A DNA stretch of 64,000 nt from Vespa crabro (taxonomy: Eukaryota > Arthropoda > Insecta > Hymenoptera > Vespidae), in the NCBI RefSeq assembly GCF_910589235.1, contig NC_060956.1:20446973-20510972 (forward strand), written 5' to 3'. The translations under genes and the position numbers were made by a program. This document shows, piece by piece, positions 1 to 13,227 of this stretch. Under the pieces are notes generated by a model that had not been told where the DNA came from, did no database searches, and was given only the letters and a program-made list of their open reading frames with translations. How positions within the stretch are numbered: position 1 is the stretch's first letter; each line of letters starts with the position of its first letter.

Positions 1-416
1 CGTGTACAAGCATTTTCGTGGAGTATCGTTAGGAGAAGAGAAATAAAGATGGCCGTAGACTTGGCGATGCTGAATGTCGAGAAGTATCGTTCTGAAAATA
101 TATATTGAAAGCTTCGTTGCACCGAGAGATCAAACTTTACGGTCTCTACGTTGTTCCTTAAGCAAAACTCAGATATATTAAAATTTTTGCACGTTTCTCT
201 TTTTTCTTTTTTTTTTTTTTCTTCTTTCTTTTCCCAATTATAAATAATATAAATACACTTCAAATCTTTTCTCAATTGTATTAGCGTAAGTTAGTCGAAA
301 TGATAACGCGTACTCGTCCGATTGTTCACTCTTATCATCATAATAATAATGTTTATTATTTATAATATTATTGTACTAACATAATTCGATTACTTTTATT
401 TTCCTTTTATTTATTT

Positions 417-421
<5 letters not shown>

Positions 422-462
<41 letters not shown>
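422..462. repeat. (TA)n microsatellite
   Basis: About 20 perfect TA units. Confidence 0.95.
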
Positions 463-464
<2 letters not shown>

Positions 465-698
465 TTGATAAAAAAGTAAACACATTTCGTGACATTTTTT
501 GGATATATATATATAATATCGTATTCCATTGTTTGTCCGCATCATACATCGTATTGTATAACGAACGTATTAAACAGAGTTAAATGAAAGTGATTCGATC
601 TCACGTAGAATCCGTTAGTGAAAATTGCCAATTCAAAAGGGTCGACCAACAACGAGAAATAGAGATAGTTGTATATATACATATATAAATACACGCAT

Positions 699-722
699 GT
701 ATATATATATATATATATATAT
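699..722. repeat. (TA)n microsatellite
   Basis: About 12 TA units following an interrupted TATATACATATA stretch. Confidence 0.9.
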
Positions 723-894
723 ACACACGTAAGTAGATATATACGATGACGCACGCGTATGCGGAAGCAATTGAAGAGGAGGGAAGAAAAGAGGGAAATG
801 CATTTGGGGGATGCGAAATCGATTTTCACTGCAACGTATTTTGTAGAGCTATGTGCGAATGTTTCTTGTGTTTCTTGTATTGTTCCATTTTCAA

Positions 895-944
895 ATGTAT
901 GTATGTATGTATGTATGTATGTATGTATGCATGCATGTATGTAT
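895..944. repeat. (TGTA)n microsatellite
   Basis: About 11 units of a TGTA/GTAT tetranucleotide, with a TGCA variant near 928-936. It causes artefactual Cys-Met-Tyr-Val open frames. Confidence 0.9.
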
Positions 945-1905
945 ATATGTATATATCTGTGTATGTATCTACCTATCCGTTGAATAATCTCTGATTCGAG
1001 TACTGAAACAGTTCACGCGTCATGAAAGAGATAAAGAGAGCAACAGAGGCAGAGACAGAGATAGAGACAGAGAAAGATACAGATATCATAGTGCAGTTAT
1101 TCGTAAGCATATCTCTTCGTTTATCTCGTTCGATTATTTCGATGTATAAATACGTGTATATTGTACACACACACAGAGACACACGCACACATACGTACAT
1201 GAATATACGCACTTAATACATATGAAAAGAGACATCACCGACAGAATGGCGCCTTCGCCATTGACGGGACAAAGTGCAATTTTGCTTGGTTTTACGCTAA
1301 CTTTCTGTATATCTTTTTTCTTTTTTTTTTTTTTCATCTTTTCCTTTCTTTTATTTTTTATTTATTTTTTTTTCTTTTTTTTTTTGTTTTCATCATCAGT
1401 CGTTCTTACGCTCGAGAAATGTCCGCTCCTTCCATTACACATTTGCTACCTTTGAACGAATAACAGTCTGTGAATCGCGTGGGTAGTAGCATGACAAAGA
1501 GGAAAGGAAACGGTTGAAGAGTGAGAAAGGGAATATAAGTGAGACTGCGCAATAATAGTACGAGTAGAGACAAGTAGAGCAAACGTTAGAAAGCGGAGAA
1601 GCGTTTTGCTACACGGGCGTTTGATCACTTTGATTCTAAGATTAAATACGATGATGATCATCGTATAATATGAGAGTAACTTTAAGAACATGGTTTTCAA
1701 ATTTTCGAACGTCCCTTAATCTTAAGTATACATACATACGTACATATATGTATATATACAGATAGATGGTACATATATGTGAACGTTTCATTATGCAAGG
1801 ATCATACGATACGAAAAAATAACTTTATTCAAATTTTCCAATGTTTTTAATCTTTTTGATCTTTATTTTGAATCTTTTGATCTTCTATAGGAATTTACTA
1901 CGCAT

Positions 1906-1950
1906 GTAAATATAATCGTAAATATAATGTAAATATAATGTAAGTATAAT
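1906..1950. repeat. Minisatellite, 11-bp unit GTAAATATAAT x4
   Basis: Units start at 1906, 1918, 1929 and 1940. The first is followed by one extra C and the last has G for A. Confidence 0.85.
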
Positions 1951-2025
1951 CGTTTCATTCTAATAGTTTTTTTTTTTTTTTTAAATTTTCTCAAATATAT
2001 TTTGTTGCTTTTTAAATATCACATT

Positions 2026-2029
<4 letters not shown>

Positions 2030-2077
<48 letters not shown>
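2030..2077. repeat. (AT)n microsatellite
   Basis: About 23 perfect AT units. Confidence 0.95.
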
Positions 2078-2078
<1 letters not shown>

Positions 2079-2300
2079 TACATATCCGTTCAGTAATTAT
2101 CAAGTATGATCTATACATGGTTACAAGAATGAATCTATCCAATATTCATTTTATCAAAGATGATCGTACACTCGAGTCTCCATTCTGAACGAGTTTTATT
2201 AACTCTAAAAAGTTGAAGCAAACGAACGCGTCTTGATTCTCGCATCTTCGGTTTCGATCATGTAATTAAGTTGTTTTTTTCTCTGTCCCTTATCCCCTCC

Positions 2301-2335
2301 CCTCTCTCTCTCTCTCTCTCTCTTTCTCTATTTCT
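2301..2335. repeat. (CT)n microsatellite
   Basis: Near-perfect CT run with one TTT interruption. Confidence 0.9.
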
Positions 2336-2424
2336 CTCGAGAAATAGAGATGATTTTACGTTGATACGTGACGTGGCATAATCCGCAACGGGGCTTCTTC
2401 TTTCGTGGCGATCCGCAACAGCAA

Positions 2425-2428
<4 letters not shown>

Positions 2429-2464
<36 letters not shown>
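2429..2464. repeat. (TC)n microsatellite
   Basis: About 17 perfect TC units, trailing into TCTA variants. Confidence 0.95.
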
Positions 2465-2465
<1 letters not shown>

Positions 2466-3164
2466 CTATCTATCTATTTATCTGTGTGTATCTATGTCTT
2501 TCGAGAGGTGCAGAAAAAATATTTACGTGACAGCAACGACAACGTACCGCAGACCAACCGTATCATCATCATTATTATGTGTGTAGGTATATTGTGTATA
2601 TATCATGACTATGTACAAGGATACGCGCGCGCGCACGCACACACACACACATATATATATATATAAACATGTATAGAGTAGTTATGTATAAGACGACACT
2701 CAGAAGTTACTTTCGCACCTTGCCGCGAATGTAACGGTATCTAAGGATAGATAACGCCGTGACAAGGGATACCTACGCGTACTCTATGGTGGTGGTGTCA
2801 CGTGTCACGGAAACCATAAGGCCAGGAGCATCGAGTACAAGGATTCTTCTCTATATATATATATATATATTCTCTGACGTTATTTGAACGAATATTCATC
2901 GCTCACCGTTACACGTTTCCAACTTCGAAAATATTCAAAGGGCTGCATAACTCTCGACCCTTTTTCCGAATAACAACGTGAAAACAATTTGGCTTCCGGG
3001 AATTCGGGAGCACTCATAAATCATTGGTGAATACCGACAAAACGATTAGGTTTTTCCAACGGAAAAGAAAAAAAATGCGTGATAGATACGTGGCCGATAG
3101 TATTATTCATAGAAAACGTTATTATCTCGTTCACTTGTCAATTTGTATTATGCATTATATTTTC

Positions 3165-3188
3165 ATCTCTCTCTTTCTCTCTCTCTAG

Positions 3189-3223
<35 letters not shown>

Positions 3224-3238
3224 TCTCTATGTCTCTCT
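3165..3238. repeat. (CT)n microsatellite, interrupted
   Basis: CT runs broken by single A and T substitutions over about 70 bases. Confidence 0.9.
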
Positions 3239-5530
3239 TAACCCCTCGGCAAAGTCGCTTTTGTTACGTTTCGCAATTGAATTTCAAAGTTATTTTGTTA
3301 GGCGATAATATGAAAACGAAATTGACGTCGATCGTAATGACGAATTTATCGTTAAAATGGATTTGAATATGACGTTGGAAAATTTAAATCAATTATAAAT
3401 AATAAATCGTATTAACGTTATGAAGTTTACCGGAGTTCGTTTAAATCGTGCCAATATTTTCTCCATTTAGCTAATCCATACATGCGTATGCATGTTATAT
3501 ATATATATATATATATTGTTATTGAATATCATGGAAAACATGATAGACAAGATAAAAATGATAAAATCTCTTTTTCGTATTTCTTTTTTGTCATATTCTT
3601 TTTTACACAGAGTTATTTCGAAACCATTGATATATATGTATGTATGTACGATATGTATGTATATTATATATGTTATTATCGATGGAACGATCAAACGGTA
3701 TAAACATAAATTCAATGTCCGTCATGGATACTTCGTTTCTACTTTCGAACAAAAGGCACATCTCGCGTTACGACTATGTATTATGGACATACTACATAAC
3801 GAGTGATATATACGCTATAAAGACGTACGATGAAAAGGACTCTTCATTGGCGTTTCAATGCTACTTACTACTTGTGCGTTTTGATTCGACTTATGTACAA
3901 CGTACATACACATATATCGAAGCTTCTATATATCGATCATACTTATATAAAATTTTATTAAGTCATTGGGAAAAACGGTAAGCATACTTTTCGATTTACT
4001 ACGGACATAAGATCGAGCGAAGCATCAAATAGGTAATCGATGAACGACGACGTTGTAAATCTTGAATACTTTGCATAAAACACATATTTATGTATACGTA
4101 AATAGATATTATAGGTATTAGTGAGATGATAGTACATGTGTGTGCAGGAAGAAACATATTGGAAATAAATATGTAATATATTATTACATATACTTATCGA
4201 TGGTGCCAAATCGATATAGAATTATAGAAATTAATAACTGGTTTGTTGTGTTCTTGTTACACACACACAAACGCGCGTATATATACATAACAAAATGCAT
4301 ACGTGCACGTTTGCCACCGTTATAAATCACTTAGCTTTTAAACTCGTTGAATAATGGCAAAAGGAAAGAGTATCACCGGACCACGGTTCCGCGTTAAAAT
4401 GTTCCACGACGATTTACGAGCGAACGAACATTTACATTTTTATGAATTCCAACCAATTAGAACGCGAAATATATACGTGTTACGGGTCGCCGCTTGGAAT
4501 ATTCGACATTTCTAAACTGTGTATACCCGAGTATGTAAGATCAACTGACACTCGATTTATCGTGCGAATAATCGATACGATATGTATTATAAATATGTAT
4601 ATATATATATATATATACACTTACAAATATGTACATAAATATATAAACCAATTTTCTTTTCACGGACGCTTGTCAGACCGGTAACGAAGTTCTCCTACAC
4701 GCATACATACACACGCATATATAGAAATATTATAAAAAAAAAAATGAAGAATGAATGATATGCATCTATTTTATTTAATATTTCAAAAACCATAGAAAAA
4801 TATATATATATATATCATTAGTATTTTCTTTTACGAACTTTTTTTTCGTAGAATCAATAATACGAAAAAGAAGGGAAAAATGAAAGAAACGAGAAATACT
4901 TATCGAGAATATGTAATTTTATCCTTGAGCCTGTAACACGTGCAACAGACAAACATAATTTTTCTTATCTCTTGTCGTTCGCACATTTATCGACAATTAT
5001 TTTCGAATTTTGTAAAGCTTATTTTAACGAAAGATCTTGCCTCGTAAATGCATCCATCGCGTCGGGTATCAGACGATTTAACGACGTGCATCGAAATTAT
5101 CGTACTCGTTAAACGAGCGAAACAGAAAGATTACGACGACGACTACAACGAGGACGATACTTGTACTTTGGTAAAAACATAAACGCACGCGACCCTATCT
5201 TCTGCAAAGAGAATTCATGAATTTTCAGGTCTTCTCGGCCAATGTAATACGCTTCGTACTTATAAATCTAACGGATCGAAACTCAACCTGTTTCTTTATA
5301 CTTGTCTTACTTGATTCTCATGAATCGACGTTATTTAATAAATTTAATACAATTTATTTTCTATCATCTATTATTTATTTATATAATTTCTTACGATATT
5401 ACTTGTACACATATTGGTGATTATAATTTATTATAGATTCGTCCGTTCTCTCGTATAAATTATTTCAAAGATTACGAATAATTATTTGAATTTTAATTTT
5501 CAACTCACGAGAGAAAGAAAAATAAATAAA

Positions 5531-5545
5531 TAGATAGATAGATAG

Positions 5546-5598
<53 letters not shown>
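5531..5598. repeat. Compound (GATA)n(GA)n
   Basis: Four TAGA/GATA units, then GAAA, then about 23 GA units. Confidence 0.95.
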
Positions 5599-5601
<3 letters not shown>

Positions 5602-5770
5602 CTTCATTCATTTCATTTGATTTTCATCTAACGAGGACATCTAAGACATTACAAATTTTATTTCTATTAATTTTTTAGTTACATACTTATATAATTTCTT
5701 AGAACAATTACAACGTAGATTAATTTATAAATACGTATATATTTGCTCGTACAAATTATATTCAAAATAA

Positions 5771-5773
<3 letters not shown>

Positions 5774-5819
<46 letters not shown>
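5774..5819. repeat. (AT)n microsatellite
   Basis: About 23 AT units. Confidence 0.95.
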
Positions 5820-5822
<3 letters not shown>

Positions 5823-6062
5823 TACTATTCAATTTGTAATCAACATTAAAGAGAGGTGGTAAGAGAGAAGGACTTTTTTTTTCCGAATATATTTGATGAA
5901 GACATAAGAAATGCACGCGCAACTCGTCACGAAGGCGAACTCCACGAGCCTAACCCCGTGTGCGAGATTTAAAGTAAAGCCAGGCACGATGCTTTAATCG
6001 CGGTTGTGCGCGCGTGCGCCGAACAAGCAGCTAAGAGAGAAGAAGAGAGAAAAGAGAGAAAG

Positions 6063-6065
<3 letters not shown>

Positions 6066-6116
<51 letters not shown>
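6066..6116. repeat. (GA)n microsatellite
   Basis: About 24 GA units with one AAA interruption. Confidence 0.95.
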
Positions 6117-6340
6117 TGGCTTCCTTAACGACGAGGAAACGCTCAAACGGGAGAACATCATTTTACAGGCCATTACTCGTGCCTCTTTATACGGATTTAT
6201 GATATACGATATCGCACCGGTCTGTGTTCTTTCTTTTTCTTTTACCTCTTTCCCTCCAGACACTGCCTGACGCTTTTTAACGAACTCTTATGCTTTGGAT
6301 TACATTGGACCTTCACGATGAAACAATGGTAATGATAATT

Positions 6341-6425
6341 ACGACGACGACGACGACGACGACGACGACAACGACGACGGCGATGATGATGATTATTATT
6401 ATTATTGTAATTATTATCATCATTA
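6341..6425. repeat. Compound trinucleotide array (ACG)n(ATG)n(ATT)n
   Basis: About ten ACG/GAC units with single CAA and CGG variants grade into three or four GAT units and then ATT units. The ordered series ACG, ATG, ATT suggests stepwise C-to-T and G-to-T type change along one ancestral array. Confidence 0.9.
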
Positions 6426-6954
6426 TTAATCTTAAACTTGATTAAAGTGATTTCGTAAAAAGATATTGAAGATATATTAATAATGATGATATATATATAT
6501 ATATTATTATTATTAAAAATATATTACAATGCTTCATTGTAAATGATATTAATTTTATTCGATCGAATCGTATAGATCTCGATCGTATTATGAATTGGCG
6601 AACGAAATGGAAACTTGAATTATTTTCACCAAATGTACAGTAATATTGTGTCATTGTTAATAAGATTAAATTAATCGTAATTAATAATGATTCTTTAATA
6701 ATTTCAGAATCATACGAAATAACGAAGGATAGAATTAAGATGTACGTATACATGCATGTTGTCTTTATGTTCGTGATCGAATGATAGTTGAATATCTTTC
6801 AATAAAATCTGTCCTTCTATTGTATTTTCAGATTTTTATCCAAGTACCAAAAGTGGTCTCTTCCTTTCTTTCGATCAATAACAATGTATATCCTTGAAAC
6901 GTTTTATCCTTGGCTTCGTTTATAACGAGTTCCTTTTTTTTTTCTTCTTTTTTC

Positions 6955-6991
6955 CATTCATTCATTCATTCATTCATTCATTCATTCATTC
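6955..6991. repeat. (ATTC)n microsatellite
   Basis: About nine perfect ATTC units; they read as Phe-Ile-His-Ser repeats, which is artefactual coding. Confidence 0.95.
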
Positions 6992-8657
6992 CTTTTTTTC
7001 ATTTATTCATTCATGAAACCATGAAGGATACATCGGACCTTCTGCCTTTTAATATATTTTTGACAGGCAACTTGGACACGTGCCATAAAATCACACCTGG
7101 ACTTCCTGCCGTATACATCTGTCCTGCCATTTCATTGGCCACGCCTTATTTATAAGAACATTCTAACCTTTCGAAAGTTATTCTTTTTTTTCTTTCTTCC
7201 TTTCTTCTTGCATTAAATTACAATACTTTGTAATTGTTGTTGTTGCGAGCGTCGTATTACCTATGCATCGGTCTTTCTTTCATTTCTTTCTTCATTTCTT
7301 TCTTTTTCTTTTTTTTTTCTTTTTTTTTTTCATTTTTCAATCTCGAGACAAGTCGAGAAGAGACAAGTGCGAATTATTCGTCGATATTATTAAATCATCA
7401 TCCTCCTTCCACCATGACGCAACCCCGGTTCTTATAATTACATTCGTCGAGTGTTCCCCTCACACGCGAGAATTCGAACAAAGCCAGACAACTCCTTTAG
7501 TCAAAGAGAATCGCTTATGGTCTCTATTACTTAATCACTTGTCGCTACTCGACAATCTAATTAATGCAACGTTAATTATACGAGTAGATCTTTGATAGGA
7601 ACGTGCCAAATGAAATATCTCTATCGACGATAAATACAAAAGGAAAATCAGTCACGTAGTCGATCCATGGTTTTCGTACTTTCCGCGCGAATGCTTCTTT
7701 GTTCATGGAGTTCACCTCGAGGAAAAGTTTTGAGATAAGTGTTAAAGCTTCGAGACAAAAGGAAAAGTTTAAAGGAAGAGAGATAATAATGGAAAAAAAA
7801 AAAAGAAAAAGGAAAGAAATAAAAATAAAAGAAGAAAAAAGAGAGAAGAAAGTAGACGTGGCACGTCATCGTTCGCACAGAAAAGTATTTTATCGAAGAA
7901 TGTATAATAATCTCGAAGCGATAGATAGTTACAGCCGTTTAATATTCAACCTTCTAGAAGTTATCGAGAATTCGAAGAATGTAATACTTATTACACACTT
8001 ATCTCGGTCTTTTAAAAAAGTCTGCACCGAAGGGTAGTTTAACGCTGTCCTTTTTTTTTTTTTTTCTTTTTTTTTTTAAGGATCGAACGCGTTCCAATTT
8101 AAGTTTGGCCAAAGTCTCCACGGGCACGTAGAAAAAGGGCAAAGGGCTGCAAAAGTTATCTCGAGACATTGCCACATGATGCCTGTTATCAAGAACGATA
8201 TCTATGGAGGACGGATGAGATCGATTGGATGAGAAAAGATATGTTGTTTGGAAAGTTTCCCAGGAAGTAACCTTTAGTTGGGCATTTAGGTCATGTCCGT
8301 ATTACGTCGAGTCAGTATTATTATCGATTATAGAAGGTAGAAGAAGATGTGAAATCGTTTCTATCGTTCGACTGTACGTATGTACGTACATTTCTATCTT
8401 TGTCTAACGGACATTTCTCTTGGTCTCGCGTCGGTGTCGCTCGACGATCAACTAACATTTTTCTCGGTTTATCTTGGATAATTCATTTGATCGTTATGGT
8501 CTAACCGGATTCACATAAGATCTTGATATAACTGCTACGTCATAACAAACTCGAATAGGTAACAACAAAACTATTTTCAATCGTTTTTATTGACTTTGCT
8601 TGTCATAAGATATCGTAAAATGTTTAATCGATGGTAAATCATAGAGGATAAAAAAGA

Positions 8658-8788
8658 TAAAAAAGAAAAGAAAAAGAAAAAAGGAGAAGAAGAAGAAGAA
8701 GAAGAAGAGGAGGAGGAAGAAGAAGAAGAAGAAGAAGAGAAGGAAGAAGAAGAAGAAGAGGAAGAGGATGAGAAGGAGGAGGAGGAGG
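8658..8788. repeat. Polypurine tract rich in (GAA)n/(GGA)n
   Basis: Bases 8658-8768 contain only A and G (111 bases), mostly GAA and GAG triplets. After one T the tract resumes to 8788. Confidence 0.95.
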
Positions 8789-9029
8789 ATATTAATGACG
8801 AAGAAAATATATTTCCGCGATTCCCACGTCAGAAACAAGGAACATCCGCCTACGCTTGGCGTCGATCAAGTACATACTACTCTTGATACGAACTTTCCTC
8901 TGACAACCCACACATTTAAATCGTATCATATACGCCATAGTTGTCTTCGTAGTCGTAGTCGGTCGAAATAGACGTGACTACTACGAGAAGGCGCCGTAGC
9001 CGCGCCATTTCGTCATGAGCCTCTAACTA

Positions 9030-9127
9030 ACCTGCCTGCTTGCCTGCCTGCTTGCCTGACTGCTTGCTTACTTGCTTGCTAGTTTGACTGCCAGCCTAAC
9101 TGCCAAGCTGCCTGCTAGCCTAGCCGC
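9030..9127. repeat. Degenerate (CCTG/CTTG)n array
   Basis: About 24 tetranucleotides of the type CCTG, CTTG, ACTG and CTAG in register, clearly an old microsatellite with many substitutions. Confidence 0.85.
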
Positions 9128-9313
9128 ATAAATAGATACGCGTTTCGACGCGAGTTCGCCTGGACTATTATTTGTTTGACTTATTATTCGCACGCTCGTG
9201 CTTTCGTACTTACCCCACGGCGATATGGCGTAAATTAATTTTAACGAGGATTAATTACGACGATCTTATTCTCCTATCCGGCGATAAGTGGGAATAAAAT
9301 TGAGTAAACATGT

Positions 9314-9347
9314 GGAAAAAAAGAAAAAAAGAAAAAAAGAAAAAAAG
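9314..9347. repeat. (GAAAAAAA)4 octanucleotide repeat
   Basis: Four perfect 8-base units. Confidence 0.9.
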
Positions 9348-9917
9348 TATAGAAATTATTTCGTTTGAAATTAAAATTGAAATTTATAATAATACGCAAT
9401 CAATCAAGATATTATTATATTATATTTATGTATAGATTTATAATGTATAATTAAAAATGTAAATAATAAATATAATATATAAGATTTTATTAACGATCGA
9501 TTGATACGAAGATAATTATGTTAAATTAATGATAAGTTAAAAAATGTATTTATCGATTGGAAATAGTTATAGAGACGATCGATAAATCGTGGGCAGGGTC
9601 GTCGAACGGTTACCGATCGTTTAGATCGCCAGCTTTGGTTCTCATTGAAAGAATCGCGATCAATGTCAGGGACTGAACCCTTTCTCGACGAAACAGTTTG
9701 CTTCCGTTCGTTGTGAAACGTTCAGTCGCATGCCAATCAGCGACTATTAGTTCGACTTCATAAGGTATAGCGAAAGAAGAAACAGTTAGATATCTATCGT
9801 GTTAGCTAGTAGCTCTATAACTTTTATTTTATTTCTAGGAAGTAAAAGATGAGTGAAAGATTTAGTCATGATGATTTAAAAATATATCCATTAGATATTA
9901 ACTATCGATAATCATGA

Positions 9918-9970
<53 letters not shown>
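9918..9970. repeat. (CT)n microsatellite
   Basis: CT run with two TTT interruptions. Confidence 0.95.
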
Positions 9971-9971
<1 letters not shown>

Positions 9972-11254
9972 ATCGAGTCAAACTCTCAGGCTGAAAATCT
10001 CTCTGTGGCAGTTCGAAAGTCGAGTTTAAATGTTGAACCATTCATCACCAAGAAGAAACATTATCTTCACCGTCCCTTTCAACGTCAACCGTTTTTCAAC
10101 GATATCGATCATCGCATCGTTACTCGTACGAGAGATCTATACGGTTGGCTATATAGTCTTCTTTCTCGTTAAGTTCATCGATATTCTAAGGTGGAACACA
10201 TACGGAAAGAATACAAGATTAGACTAGAACCAATTTTTATTTTTCGTGTCTCGAATTTATTTTCAACATGACAAAATTTATCAGCAGATGGGTCTGTTAA
10301 GTCATTAGCCGTATTGTTTGTGTGCTACACACGCAACATTTTTCCTATACCTGGATATACCTTCCAATACTTTAATAGACGAACGTGTGCCACATCTAAT
10401 ATACCCGGTGGCGTAATAAATCGTCGGATGACACGGCGAAAGTCTGACTCATTTGTTTGACCTCTCTCTCTCTCTCTCTCTCTCTTTGTCTCGTAATAGT
10501 ACTTTTTTAGATCATTCGTTTTCAAAAGTAATTGACCCAATCGTGTAACCCAATCGATTTTCAAGGATGACGAGGGAAACATGAACAAGATCGTGGCACG
10601 CGAATGCGTCATCGTCCACGAGATATGCGTCAGAAGTTAGACACGTCCGTTTCATTTTATTTTATTTTCTTTCCAAATCGATTTACATTTATATTTTTAT
10701 TCATTCGATTAATCGTTAAATTTTCTTTTCTTTTATTTCCTTTGTCCAATTGCATTTATATTAAAGTTTTATTTCTGCCTTACGTATTTACGTTTACTTA
10801 CGTTAATTTATTCTTACTATATTTACGTTTGTCATGCATCATTTGTGTTTATTATATTTTCGTAATTATGATTTGTATACATTTACTAACATGATACGTT
10901 TTCACGTATTTTGTTCATTTAACCGATCGTTTTTGAAACAGGAACAAAGAAAAAGCAGAACGGAAATTTCACGCGGAAAGGGATGTAGACGTTTACGGTA
11001 GGCTCTCGTAAAGATTGAAAGCTTTCCTCCCTCACTCTTTCCTCTGGCGTAACGCACAATACGATTCTAATTGCTCGTGAAGGGTTTGATGGATCTTCCA
11101 GGAATCTACTTGTATTCGCGAATAGGCAATTTTTTTGGCTTTTTATGGACAACCGGTTTTTATGTGTAACGCATGGTTCAACGTCGACGATAATACCATT
11201 CACTTTTGTCGCTTCGTTTCTCGCTAAAGCGACGTTTTCATCTAAACTATATAC

Positions 11255-11258
<4 letters not shown>

Positions 11259-11311
<53 letters not shown>
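11259..11311. repeat. (AT)n microsatellite
   Basis: About 26 AT units. Confidence 0.95.
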
Positions 11312-11312
<1 letters not shown>

Positions 11313-11983
11313 GTAATATCTGTGTTAGAAAGTTCAGTTTGTATAATATAAATTATAACTGAAACATGTACCACTATATTCTCACTATTTTTGAATATTG
11401 TCGATACGTTCGAACACTTGGGTGAAAAATTTTCTAACGCTTGACGCCGCTCAATTGATCGATCTAAGTTATTGAAAGGTGAAATTGATGAAGGAATAGA
11501 GGAAGTTGAATTTTTAAAAAGCGAAGTTTTTCATACATTTTCAACGAAAAGAGAACTTGTTATTTCATTGTAAAATATTTCTATCGGTTTTTCTTTAAAA
11601 ATTATTTACCAAGTAACACATTGGTAAATACTTACGTATATACGTATGTAAAGGAAAAGAGAAAAAAGAAAAGAAGAAGAAGAAGAAGAAGAAGAAAAAG
11701 AGAAAAAGTACTGACAGCTTTGTCCACTGCGGAAACGCATCGTCACCGGCAATTACGTGAATGCCAATCAGCCATAACGTCGACGGCCGACCCATTTTTA
11801 ACTCACCCTAACGCTTTATCAACGAGTAGACAAATAATGCCTAACGTTCTCTTTTACTATACGTAGCCAAATAATATCGCTAAATTTTTTTCATAACACG
11901 ATTCATTGATTTCGCTCTCACGATCTTTTTTTGTAATAATTTTTTTTTGTCTTCCGTTTTGAAGTTCTCGAAAAACTTCGACG

Positions 11984-12223
11984 AATTCATTATTTCCCAG
12001 ATTTTCATGTATTTCGATATTACGCAAAGTAATATTTTCTTCTAATTAGAGCGCCAATTTCCAATTATTTTAAGTTTCAAATTTTAATTTTAAAATAATT
12101 AAAAATTCATTATTTCTCAGAATTTCATGCATTTCGATATTATGCAGAGTAACATTTTGTTTTAATTAGAGATACAAGTTTCAATATCTCAAGTTTCGAA
12201 TTTTATTTTAAAATAATTAAGAA
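11984..12223. repeat. 120-bp tandem duplication, two diverged copies
   Basis: Copy 1 starts AATTCATTATTTCCCAG at 11984 and copy 2 AATTCATTATTTCTCAG at 12104. Both continue with TTTCATG(T/C)ATTTCGATATTA, (A/G)AGTAA(T/C)ATTTT, TAATTAGAG, AAGTTTC(A/G)AATTTTA and TTTTAAAATAATTAA in the same order and spacing. It is AT-rich and non-coding. A partial third unit may follow at about 12224-12240. Confidence 0.85.
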
Positions 12224-12329
12224 TCCAATCATTTCGAAAGTTTGCAATTTTGTTAAGATAAATAAAATGTGTTACGTCGCTTGTGCGTCATTATGCTTGT
12301 ATGAACTAATTTGAGGGAATTTTTTCGTC

Positions 12330-12358
12330 TAATAATAATAATAATAATAATAATAGTA

Positions 12359-12410
<52 letters not shown>

Positions 12411-12411
12411 G
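12330..12411. repeat. (AAT)n microsatellite
   Basis: About 27 units, with two AGT variants near 12355-12363. Confidence 0.95.
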
Positions 12412-13162
12412 ATAAATAACACCATAGCGAAATCCTATAAAGAGATTGTTGAGCGTTTCTCTATCTTATCTATTTTTTCTTTGTTCTTTTTTTTTTCTTT
12501 TTTTTTTTAATAAAGCATATAGCAAAAGCACCGTGAAAGGGCAGTAATCTTTTCTCTGATTTCTGTTTTTTTCTTTTTTTTCAAATCGCTTTTGAAACGG
12601 TCCTCCTCAAAGCACGGTTTTCTCTCTACGAATCCGAGAAAGCTTACGTTGCTCTATTATCAGGCCAATAGACGTAGCCGAGAGGTCTTTTGTACAATAG
12701 AAGGAGGGAGTCTTTCAAAAAGGGCGCATTCTTCTTCTCGACGTTGGTAAGTACAGTGCGTGTGTCGTGTGTACACACGTGTTCGCTAATGACCGAGCAT
12801 TGACGCGCGAGGCGAATAGGGTAACTCGAAAAGGAAATCATCGTCGTTGGCTACGAATAACGAAGTATTGTGTCAATTCCAACATTTTCACGCTTCACTT
12901 TCTCGACCCTTTTCTCTCCTTTTTCCTCTTTTTTTTTCCTCTTTCCCGGAAAGGGTAACTTCCAGCCTTTCGACGAATGATCAACGACGCGATTTATATA
13001 TATGTATATATATATATATATTATTTTTTATTTTTTTATTTCTTTCAGATTTTCACTTTTTTTTTCCATCTATAACTTTTTTCCAACGGAACTTATTTAT
13101 TCGTTCTGTTATTTACTAATAGAAATATTTCAATCGAATTTTTACGATCGAACGTCGTACTA

Positions 13163-13164
13163 GT

Positions 13165-13227
<63 letters not shown>
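13163..13227. repeat. (GA)n microsatellite with (GACA)n insert
   Basis: GA runs interrupted by three GACA units in the middle. Confidence 0.95.

Larger units (their letters stand above)
1..11258. other. Gene-free tract, microsatellite-dense
   Basis: No exon is supported. Open frames here (for example at 746-994, 3640-3981, 6004-6270, 7263-7595) are driven by TATG, AT, GA or T-rich repeats or show no family features. Unique AT-rich DNA separates the listed arrays. 4830-5520 and 9350-9900 are the longest stretches almost free of arrays. Confidence 0.6.

Noticed and set aside
10919..11374. 151-codon minus-strand frame
   Set aside because: Begins in an (AT)n-derived Ile-Tyr run; the remainder shows no domain.
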